From an uncultured Clostridia bacterium (GTDB taxonomy: Bacteria > Bacillota_A > Clostridia > TANB77 > CAG-508): DNA of 7,702 nucleotides. Shown here piece by piece: positions 1 to 5,891 of this stretch; position 1 is the first letter of the stretch; the number at the start of each line of letters is the position of its first letter. Where the stretch lies: assembly GCA_947369305.1 (NCBI GenBank), contig CANBLA010000042.1:1-7702 (forward strand). Direction: 5' to 3'. The position numbers were made by a program, and so were the translations under genes. The notes below the pieces were generated by a model. The model worked only from the letters and a program-made list of their open reading frames with translations, was not told where the DNA came from and did not search any database.

Positions 1-1
1 A

Positions 2-1330
2 ATATATACCTTGACAGATGAATCTAAAAAGGCATTAGAAACAATTGACCAAGACATAAAGATATATGTTTTTGGTATGGAAGAAAAAGCTTCAGTTGTT
101 GGATTAATTAAGCAATATTGCGCTGTAAATGATAAAATTACGTATGAGATGTTGTCAAATGAAAGCAATTTGGCAAAAGTACAGGAATTTGGCTTAGAAG
201 ATGGATATGCTATTGTTGTGATTGAATCGGGAGAAAGTAAGAAAATCATTAATGCAAGTACAGAATTTCATACGTACGATTACACAACATACGCAGAAAT
301 TGACACAACAGAACAAACTTTGACTAATTCTATTTTGAATTTGAGTATAGAAAATAAGCCAAAGGTATATTTTTTGAATGGTCACGGAGAATTTGGAATT
401 GAAACAGAAACTGGCACTGCTGAATTAGGAATTTTAGCAACGTTTTTGAAAAATGAGGCTTTTGAAGTACAAAGTTTAAATCTTGCAACAGCAGGTGCTG
501 TTCCAGAAGATTGTGATACCTTAGTTATTATGTCTCAAAATGCTGATTTTTTAGAAGGCGAGACACAGGCAATTATGGATTATATTAATCGAGGTGGAAA
601 TTTATTTATCACACAAGATATTGTTCGAATTGGTCAAGATTTGCAACTTACAAATTTACAGAAAATACTAGATTTATATGGGGTTAGCTTTGAAAAAGGT
701 TATATAGTAGAAACGGATGAAAATAATACTCTTTCTAACTGTCCTTATATTTTTAGACCACAAGTATCGTCTTCTAGTGATATTACTGCGGATATAGCTT
801 CAGATAGCCATTTGTGGTTAGCATATGCAGAAAAATTGAATTTTGTATCAAGTGAACAAATGGATACTTTGAAGGTTAAATACGAAGAGTTAGTTGGAAC
901 GAGTGATTCTGCTTTGTATATTACAAATTTGGATACAACTAGTGCAACAGCTGCAGCGCAAAGCAGTCAGTCAGGACATTTTACGATATCTGCTTTGATG
1001 ACAAAAACTATTTCAGAAGAGACCGAAGATAAGATTGAATCAAAATTGATTATTTCAGGAGTAGGAACATTTTGTGCGGATTATGTTATTTCAGAGTTAA
1101 GCCAAAATCCATTATCCTCTTTAGAAAGCAATAAAGATTTTGCAATCAATGGAATAGCAAACTTAGCTAGCAAAGAAAACGGTTTAAAGATTAGAAAAGA
1201 TATGTCAGGTAGTACGTACACGCCGACACAAATACAAAATAAGGTTGTGTTAACAGTAATTTTTGTAGTTCCAGTAATGATTATTTTAGTGGGAATTGTG
1301 ATTTGGAAATATAGAAAGAAGAGAAAATAG
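2..1330 (+). CDS. GldG-family ABC-transporter accessory protein, 3' part
   Basis: The reading frame is open from position 2 and its first visible residues (IYTLTDESKKAL) read straight into the TTG at 11, so the true start lies upstream and about 442 residues of the C-terminal part are seen. The protein looks like the GldG / ABC_transp_aux family, extracytoplasmic partners of ABC-2 type transporters. Supporting signs are the early 'IKIYVF' strand, the family-like 'KVYFLNGHGE' segment near residue 120 counted from the TTG, the 'YINRGGNLFI' strand-turn-strand, and a single C-terminal membrane helix (about residues 410-433) followed by a basic cytoplasmic tail (KYRKKRK). The Ser/Thr/Ala-rich stretch around residues 313-325 looks like a flexible linker. 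The permease and ATPase partners would be expected upstream, outside the window. The substrate cannot be told from sequence. Arginine codons here include CGA (for example 590-592), but no in-frame CGG. Confidence 0.8.
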   Translation: MYTLTDESKKALETIDQDIKIYVFGMEEKASVVGLIKQYCAVNDKITYEMLSNESNLAKVQEFGLEDGYAIVVIESGESKKIINASTEFHTYDYTTYAEIDTTEQTLTNSILNLSIENKPKVYFLNGHGEFGIETETGTAELGILATFLKNEAFEVQSLNLATAGAVPEDCDTLVIMSQNADFLEGETQAIMDYINRGGNLFITQDIVRIGQDLQLTNLQKILDLYGVSFEKGYIVETDENNTLSNCPYIFRPQVSSSSDITADIASDSHLWLAYAEKLNFVSSEQMDTLKVKYEELVGTSDSALYITNLDTTSATAAAQSSQSGHFTISALMTKTISEETEDKIESKLIISGVGTFCADYVISELSQNPLSSLESNKDFAINGIANLASKENGLKIRKDMSGSTYTPTQIQNKVVLTVIFVVPVMIILVGIVIWKYRKKRK

Positions 1331-1337
1331 AAAAGAT

Positions 1338-1369
1338 AAAAAACGTTTAGAAAAATCTAAACGTTTTTT
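1338..1369. terminator. Bidirectional intrinsic terminator between the GldG-like gene and tRNA-Trp
   Basis: A perfect 14-bp inverted repeat (AAAAAACGTTTAGA at 1338-1351, TCTAAACGTTTTTT at 1356-1369) encloses a 4-base loop. On the plus strand the right arm ends in a T-run just after the stop codon at 1328-1330. On the minus strand the complement of the left A-run gives a T-run downstream of the tRNA CCA end. It therefore fits both convergent transcripts. Confidence 0.9.
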
Positions 1370-1376
1370 ATTTTAT

Positions 1377-1451
1377 TGGCAGGGGTAGAAGGATTCGAAC
1401 CCTCACAGGCGGTTTTGGAGACCGATGTGCTACCATTAACACTATACCCCT
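1377..1451 (-). tRNA. trnW: tRNA-Trp (anticodon CCA)
   Basis: The reverse strand folds into a complete 75-nt tRNA. The acceptor stem is AGGGGTA/TACCCCT, the D stem GTGT/GCAC with loop TAATGGTA, the anticodon loop CTCCAAA with anticodon CCA, and the T arm GAGGG-TTCGAAT-CCTTC. Discriminator G73 is the usual base for bacterial tRNA-Trp, and the 3' CCA is encoded. The anticodon stem is TCGGT/ACCGC, leaving a T-C mismatch at 27-43; the other stems pair fully apart from G-T wobbles. It converges with the GldG-like gene and is transcribed from its own promoter. The anticodon reads UGG only, so this tRNA does not explain the CGG anomaly seen elsewhere in the window. Confidence 0.97.
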
Positions 1452-1466
1452 AAAAATTACTTTATT

Positions 1467-1495
1467 ATTATACACGAGATAGAAAAAGAATGCAA
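1467..1495 (-). promoter_or_regulatory. Sigma-A-type promoter of tRNA-Trp
   Basis: On the minus strand, TTGCAT (complement of 1490-1495) and a perfect TATAAT (complement of 1467-1472) are separated by exactly 17 bases. The predicted transcription start is about 10 bases upstream of the mature tRNA 5' end at 1451. Confidence 0.85.
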
Positions 1496-1527
1496 GTATT
1501 TTTGAAAAATTTACAATTTTATTTTGA

Positions 1528-1556
1528 TTGATTTTTGGTAAGGTTTATTATATAAT
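1528..1556 (+). promoter_or_regulatory. Sigma-A-type promoter of the DHH-MFS unit
   Basis: TTGATT (1528-1533) and TATAAT (1551-1556) are spaced by 17 bases. Transcription would begin near 1563. The in-frame ATG at 1566 would then lie almost at the 5' end without a ribosome binding site, which supports the start at 1599 instead. The promoter is divergent from that of tRNA-Trp. Confidence 0.8.
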
Positions 1557-1598
1557 ATTAAAAAAATGAATTATTGGTACTTAAAAAGGAGAAAGAAA

Positions 1599-2531
1599 AT
1601 GAAATATGTTGTAACTTCTTATGTGAATCCGGATTTGGATGGCACTTCTAGTATGTATGCTTATGCTGAATATTTAAGGAAAACAGGAAACAATAGTAAT
1701 TATTATATAGAAGGCAATCCAATGCATGAAGTGGAAATTGTTTGTGATATTTTTCAAATTGATCTAAGTCCAGTAGATAAAATTTGTGAAAACGATAAAA
1801 TTGTCATTGTAGATACAAATTTTTTGGAAAACATCCCAAAAAAGGTAAATCTAGAAAATATTGTGGCTTTTATTGACCATCATATATTAACAGAAAGTAA
1901 AAAAATATGCCAAAATGCGATTTTTGATGTTGAAATGGTAGGTGCTGCGGCAACATTAGTAGCAGAAAAATTTTATAAAAATGGAATAGAAATTTCAAGA
2001 GAATCTGCGATTTTATTATATTATGGGATTATTTCCAATACCATGAATTTGAAAGCAAAAGTAACAACTGAGAAAGATTTACAAATGGCAAATTGGTTAA
2101 AGGAAAATTGTTTAGAAATTAGTGATGAAAAGGTTCAAGAAATTTTTATTAAGAAATCACAAATACGAGATACTTTAAGAGAAGAAATGGAAGTTTCGGT
2201 TGTTTGGAAATGGGAAGATAAAAAAATTATAATTGGTCAACTAGAATATGTCAATATAGAAGATTTTTTAGAAGAGAATGAAACTAAAATACGAGAGATT
2301 TTGCAAGATGTGAAACGCGAGAATAATTTGGATTTCTTATTAATCAATTGTGTAGACATTTTAAATGGCTACAGTATTATTTTAGTGATTGATGAGCAAA
2401 CGGAAAAGCTGATAACGGATTTATTACAGGTAAAGTTTAACAACCAAAAAGCAAAGTTTGGAGAGCTTATTTTAAGGAAAGAAATTTTTATAAAATTGGA
2501 AGCAAAAGTTTTAAGAAAGTTGGGAGTTTAA
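1599..2531 (+). CDS. DHH/DHHA2 phosphoesterase, variant of the Mn-dependent pyrophosphatase family
   Basis: This 310-residue protein has the two-domain plan of family II inorganic pyrophosphatases (PpaC) and PPX1-like phosphoesterases. The DHH domain shows NPDLD (Asp12, Asp14), VDTN (Asp72) and the signature DHH (Asp93-His94-His95), then GAAATL near 115-120. The C-terminal DHHA2 domain shows 'FLLINCVDIL' near 246-255 and an Arg293-Lys294 pair where PpaC has its substrate-binding Arg-Lys. Two canonical metal ligands differ: the His four residues before Asp12 is Tyr8, and the Asp of the usual 'GIISDT' motif is Asn147 ('GIISNT'). It may therefore act on another phosphoester or pyrophosphate, or use altered metal binding. 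The start at 1599 has AAGGAG (1586-1591) 7 bases upstream; the longer frame from ATG 1566 has none. An MFS gene follows after 6 bases. The soluble protein is presumably cytoplasmic. Fold assignment is firm; the reaction is uncertain. Confidence 0.85.
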   Translation: MKYVVTSYVNPDLDGTSSMYAYAEYLRKTGNNSNYYIEGNPMHEVEIVCDIFQIDLSPVDKICENDKIVIVDTNFLENIPKKVNLENIVAFIDHHILTESKKICQNAIFDVEMVGAAATLVAEKFYKNGIEISRESAILLYYGIISNTMNLKAKVTTEKDLQMANWLKENCLEISDEKVQEIFIKKSQIRDTLREEMEVSVVWKWEDKKIIIGQLEYVNIEDFLEENETKIREILQDVKRENNLDFLLINCVDILNGYSIILVIDEQTEKLITDLLQVKFNNQKAKFGELILRKEIFIKLEAKVLRKLGV

Positions 2532-2537
2532 ATAAAG

Positions 2538-3726
2538 ATGGAAACAAAAGATATAAAACTATCTAAAGCATCACAAATTTTAATTTTGGATCAAGCACTT
2601 GCGCAAATTATTAATTTATTTTTGGATATTTTTTTAACAGCTTATTTTTATAAGATCTCAGAACAAAATATTTATTATCTATCGTTGTATAATATTGTTG
2701 CTTGGATTGTTGCAACTATTGGAGCATTTGCTGTTGGAGATTTTATTAAACGAAAAAATAAAGTGAATTTATATCAATTTGGAACATTTGTAAAATGTTT
2801 GTTTATTTTTATGATTATTTTATTAAAAGAGAAAATTGTGGATCATGTATATTTAATAGGAATTATGTTTGGTTTATCTGTTGCAACAACAGGATTTCCA
2901 TTCAATATGATAGTATCAGAGCAAGTTTCAAATAAAGAAAGAAGCAAATATTTAGGTTATAAACAGATGGTTTCAGAAGTTATTAGTTTGATGGTTCCAA
3001 TTTTACTAGGGGTCTATATAACGATTCACTCGTATGAAGTAACTGCCATACTTATACTTGTTGTTTCTTTTTTTAAATTAATGCTTAGTTTTTTAATAGA
3101 AAACAAAAATGTTCAAACAACGAATATGAATTTAAAAGAGTTTTGGAATATTTTCAAAAGAGATAAAAAACTAAAAAGACTATATTTTATTGAATTTTTA
3201 AAAGGAATTACACGATATGGTGTGATGAGCTTAATTGTTTCGTTATTGATTATTTATCATACAAAAGATGATTTTCAACTTGGAAGTTGGACATCATTTT
3301 TTGCACTATTTACAATAATAGCTATGTATTTATTTGGTAAATATTATCATAAAAATTATCAAAATAGAATTTTATTTTATACAGCAATTGCAGTTTTAGT
3401 AAGTTTTATTGCAATTTGTTTTTCTGTTAATATGATTACCATTGTCTTATATAATTTAGTGTATTATGTATTTATGAATATTCTTTTAAATATAACAGAA
3501 GTTAATTTATTTGATTATTCTAACCAAGAGCCGTTTGCAGAAAAACTGAATACAGAATATTTCATTTTTAGAGAATTGTTTTTAAATATAGGAAGAATAT
3601 TACGGATATATGATATTATTACTTACCGTTGGATTAACGAAAAATCTAAGTTCTCTTAATATTTTATTTGTATGGATTACAATTTCTGTTTTAATCATTA
3701 TTCAAATCACTAGAAAGAATAAATAG
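2538..3726 (+). CDS. MFS transporter, read through a +1 frameshift at CGG 3603
   Basis: This multi-pass membrane protein follows the major facilitator plan. It has repeated hydrophobic helices from about residue 12 onward, a charged GDFIKRKNK loop between helices 2 and 3, and a long central loop (about residues 187-213) between the two six-helix halves. The frame opened at ATG 2538 stops at 3657-3659 with a non-family tail after 'NIGRIL'. The +1 frame from 3604 instead gives GYMILLLTVGLTKNL and a last membrane helix, ending in RKNK at TAG 3724-3726. Joined by skipping C3603 the protein is 395 residues, normal for MFS; unshifted it is 373 residues and loses helix 12. A TAG at 3589-3591 in the +1 frame means the switch happens after that point. 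GGGAG at 2522-2526, inside the preceding gene, may serve as a distant ribosome binding site with coupling. The substrate is unknown. Confidence 0.8.
3603..3606 (+). other. +1 frameshift site, tta CGG A, in the MFS gene
   Basis: In-frame CGG (3603-3605) is the point where family similarity moves to the +1 frame. Skipping C3603 gives GGA (Gly356), then tat atg ata. The nearest upstream stop in the +1 frame (TAG 3589) and the zero-frame stop (3657) bound the event. Confidence 0.75.
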
Positions 3727-3757
3727 CAGTAAATTTGCTATTTATTTTTTATTTTTT
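3718..3757 (+). terminator. Intrinsic terminator of the DHH-MFS unit
   Basis: An 11-bp perfect stem (AATAAATAGCA at 3718-3728, TGCTATTTATT at 3736-3746) with a 7-base loop is followed by a T-rich tract up to about 3757. The left arm contains the TAG stop (3724-3726) of the frameshift-restored MFS gene. A terminator placed exactly at the restored end supports the restored frame as the real one. Confidence 0.85.
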
Positions 3758-3816
3758 GTTCTAAAAAAGTTTTTTATGCATATATATTAATAAATATCAT
3801 AGGAGAGGGTTAAAAA

Positions 3817-4746
3817 TTGAACAATATCTTAAAATATTTTCCAGAAAAAATAGAAAAAAAAATTGCTGAGGAAATTTTGGACAAGATGGATACATTAGAA
3901 GAAATTAGACTCCGTGTTCAAAGACCGATTATTTTGAAATTTAATGACTGTGACAAAATTGTAAAATATACTGTAACAACTGAAGAAATTTTGTCTTGTT
4001 TGCAAATGATTTGTGAAAATTCAATTTATACGTATCAAAACCAAATTTCTGAAGGATTTATTACCATTAAAGGTGGTCATCGAGTTGGAATAACAGGTTC
4101 TTGTGTAATTGATGAAGGAAAAGTTATTAATATTAATTACATTTATAGTCTAAATTTTAGAGTTGCTAGACAGGTAGTTGGAAGTAGCAATAAACTATTA
4201 AAACACGTATTAGATTTAGAGAATAATCAAGTATTTAACACACTTCTAATTGCACCTCCGGGAGCTGGAAAGACAACAGTTTTACGTGATTTGGTAAGAC
4301 AAATATCTAATGGTATTAAAGAAATGAAATTTAAGGCAATTAATGTTGGGGTAGTTGATGAAAGAGGAGAAATTGCAGCACTCTATAAAGGGGTTCCACA
4401 AAATGATATTGGTGTTAAAACCGATGTGATAGAAAATGTCCACAAAAGTATTGGAATGCGTATGCTTATTCGTTCTATGGCACCAAAAGTAATTGTAGCA
4501 GATGAAATCGGTAACAAAGATGATGTAGAAGCTATCAATTATGCTATGTGTTCTGGATGCAAAGGAATTTTTACTGCTCATGGAGGAAGTATGGAGGACA
4601 TTATGCTAAATTCTGTGCTGAAAAATTTGATGAATTTGCACATTTTTGAAAAATTAATTTTTTTAGATGTGACACAAAAAGGCAGTATTAGAGAAGTATA
4701 TCAAATGAACAAGAAAAGTACAGCATACGAGAAAATAGGAGATTGA
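3817..4746 (+). CDS. spoIIIAA: SpoIIIAA, ATPase of the SpoIIIA channel
   Basis: This 309-residue protein (307 in B. subtilis) is the cytoplasmic, secretion-type ATPase thought to power the mother cell-forespore channel. The nucleotide-binding site is clear: Walker A APPGAGKTT (residues 146-154, Lys152), 'VVDERGEIAA' near 179-188 and Walker B VIVADE (225-230). The N-terminal part has the family-like 'EEIRLRVQRP' and 'GHRVGITG' segments. The start is TTG 3817 (MNNILKYF); an in-frame TAA at 3811-3813 excludes anything upstream, and the next ATG would remove residues 1-23. AGGAG at 3801-3805 lies 11 bases away. As first gene of the operon it should be under mother-cell sigma-E control, but I could not find a convincing sigma-E promoter in the 60-base gap after the terminator. 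No in-frame CGG occurs. Confidence 0.97.
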   Translation: MNNILKYFPEKIEKKIAEEILDKMDTLEEIRLRVQRPIILKFNDCDKIVKYTVTTEEILSCLQMICENSIYTYQNQISEGFITIKGGHRVGITGSCVIDEGKVININYIYSLNFRVARQVVGSSNKLLKHVLDLENNQVFNTLLIAPPGAGKTTVLRDLVRQISNGIKEMKFKAINVGVVDERGEIAALYKGVPQNDIGVKTDVIENVHKSIGMRMLIRSMAPKVIVADEIGNKDDVEAINYAMCSGCKGIFTAHGGSMEDIMLNSVLKNLMNLHIFEKLIFLDVTQKGSIREVYQMNKKSTAYEKIGD

Positions 4747-4748
4747 AC

Positions 4749-5258
4749 ATGTTAGTTTGTTTAAAAATATTATTACTTATTTTAATTTTAGGAATTTGTA
4801 CAAGCATAGGAATTTTAAAAGCAAAAACATATGATAATCGTGTAGCCGAGCTTAAGAAAATGAAAAATGCACTAGCAGTTCTAAAAAGTAAAATTGAGTT
4901 TACGTACGAACCAATTAAAGATATTTTTATGGAAATTTCTAAAATTATCTATAGCAATCCAAAAAACATCTTCCAAGAAACACTGGAAACAATGAATACA
5001 AAAGGAGTTGCGCAAAGTTGGAATCATGCGGTGGAAAAAAATATAAATTTAAATAACGAAGACAAAGCAACGATCAAAATGTTTGGAAAATTATTAGGTA
5101 AAACGGATAAAGCAGGGCAAGTTAGCGAAATTGAGCTAAGCAACCAATTGCTAAATACATTAATTCAAAAGGCAGAAACAGAAAAAAATAAGAATTACAA
5201 ATTATTCAAAACATTGGGAAGTGTTGTTGGAATTGGAATATGTATTATTTTAATATAG
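4749..5258 (+). CDS. spoIIIAB: SpoIIIAB, stage III sporulation protein
   Basis: The protein has 169 residues (171 in B. subtilis). An N-terminal membrane helix (about residues 4-22, 'LKILLLILILGICTSIGI') is followed by a long charged helical domain and a C-terminal hydrophobic segment after 'YKLFKTLGS' ending 'GIGICIILI'. Related to GspF-type platform proteins, SpoIIIAB is thought to anchor the SpoIIIAA ATPase in the mother-cell membrane. I chose ATG 4749 because AGGAG (4737-4741) lies 7 bases upstream; the in-frame TTG at 4743 would be only 1 base from it. The gene begins 2 bases after the spoIIIAA stop, so translation is probably coupled. Confidence 0.95.
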   Translation: MLVCLKILLLILILGICTSIGILKAKTYDNRVAELKKMKNALAVLKSKIEFTYEPIKDIFMEISKIIYSNPKNIFQETLETMNTKGVAQSWNHAVEKNINLNNEDKATIKMFGKLLGKTDKAGQVSEIELSNQLLNTLIQKAETEKNKNYKLFKTLGSVVGIGICIILI

Positions 5259-5272
5259 AGAGGAAAAAATAA

Positions 5273-5467
5273 ATGGATGTCAATTTATTATTTAAAATTG
5301 CAGGTATCGGAATTGTGGTAGCTGTTTTACATCAGATATTAAGCAAAGCAGGTAGAGAAGATCAAGCTATGATGACAACTTTAGCTGGAATGGTTATTGT
5401 TCTTACCATTGTCATTAAAGAGATTAGTGAGCTTTTTGATACGGTAAGGACGGTGTTTGATTTATAA
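5273..5467 (+). CDS. spoIIIAC: SpoIIIAC, small membrane protein of the SpoIIIA complex
   Basis: This 64-residue protein (68 in B. subtilis) has two membrane helices (about 5-24 and 34-50) separated by the conserved polar turn 'SKAGREDQA' and ends in the family-typical 'ISELFDTVRTVFDL'. SpoIIIAC and SpoIIIAD share this two-helix architecture and belong to the membrane core of the SpoIIIA-SpoIIQ channel. A GAGAGGA ribosome binding site (5258-5264) stands 8-9 bases before ATG 5273. Its TAA (5465-5467) overlaps the spoIIIAD ATG (5467-5469) by one base, which implies coupled translation. Its AGG codon at 5447-5449 is read as arginine in a conserved position; no in-frame CGG is present. Confidence 0.95.
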   Translation: MDVNLLFKIAGIGIVVAVLHQILSKAGREDQAMMTTLAGMVIVLTIVIKEISELFDTVRTVFDL

Positions 5468-5848
5468 TGGAAGTTATAAAAATTATAGGTGTTCGGGTTA
5501 ATAACACTCATTATTACTATTATTTTAAAAGAATACAGAAAAGATTTTGCTATATTTTCCGTTTTAATCGGAGGCGCTATTATATTATATATTTCATTGG
5601 ACACGCTTTGGGGCATTATTGATTTTATCAAAACATTAAGCAAACATTGTGATACAGGGTTTATTTCTGTTTTACTCAAAATTACAGGCATTTCGATTTT
5701 GACTGAATATGCGGTTAGCATTTGCAAGGATAGTGGTGAAAGTAGTATTGCAAGTAAAATTGATTTAGGTGGAAAAATTATGGTTATATCCATGTCAATT
5801 CCAGTTATATCAACAGCTTTAGAGTCACTGACCAGATTATTGCCTTAA
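5467..5848 (+). CDS. spoIIIAD: SpoIIIAD, read through a +1 frameshift at CGG 5494
   Basis: SpoIIIAD is a membrane subunit of the SpoIIIA channel. The natural start is ATG 5467, overlapping the spoIIIAC stop by one base and giving MEVIKIIGV, which matches the family N-terminus. That frame then hits CGG and degenerates, stopping at 5620-5622. The rest of the protein lies in the +1 frame from GGG 5495 (GLITLIITIILKEYRKDF onward) and includes 'LLKITGISILTEYA', 'KDSGESSIASKIDLGGK' and 'SIPVI', all typical of SpoIIIAD. Skipping C5494 gives a 126-residue protein (133 in B. subtilis) with IIGVGLIT at the junction, matching the conserved V-G-L-G-L type segment of homologues. A TAG at 5486-5488 in the +1 frame shows that the downstream frame cannot begin upstream. 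A GTG at 5489 in the +1 frame has only a weak AGGT next to it and would drop the conserved N-terminus. Confidence 0.9.
5494..5497 (+). other. +1 frameshift site, gtt CGG G, in spoIIIAD
   Basis: In-frame CGG (5494-5496) is preceded by gtt. Skipping C5494 gives GGG (Gly10), then tta ata aca. The +1-frame TAG at 5486-5488 confines the upstream limit to within 6 bases of the CGG. Confidence 0.85.
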
Positions 5849-5891
5849 CAAAAAGCTTATTTTATAAAGACAAATGAAGAAAGGAAGCAAA

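Noticed and set aside
1566..1598. An 11-codon N-terminal extension of the DHH protein from ATG 1566.
   Set aside because: No ribosome binding site, close to the predicted transcription start, and family similarity starts at MKYVV (1599).
3758..3816. Possible sigma-E promoter of spoIIIAA: CATATATAT at 3779-3787 resembles the sigma-E -10 (CATAcanT).
   Set aside because: No recognisable sigma-E -35 lies 14-15 bases upstream, and the region is so AT-rich that partial matches are expected. A sigma-E promoter is likely on biological grounds but I cannot place it.
4743..4748. TTG 4743 as the spoIIIAB start, overlapping the end of spoIIIAA.
   Set aside because: The ribosome binding site at 4737-4741 would be 1 base away; ATG 4749 is spaced correctly.
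265..4912. Repeated TACGTA palindromes (near 272, 1213 and 4902).
   Set aside because: Short, inside coding regions, with no conserved flanks or spacing; treated as chance.
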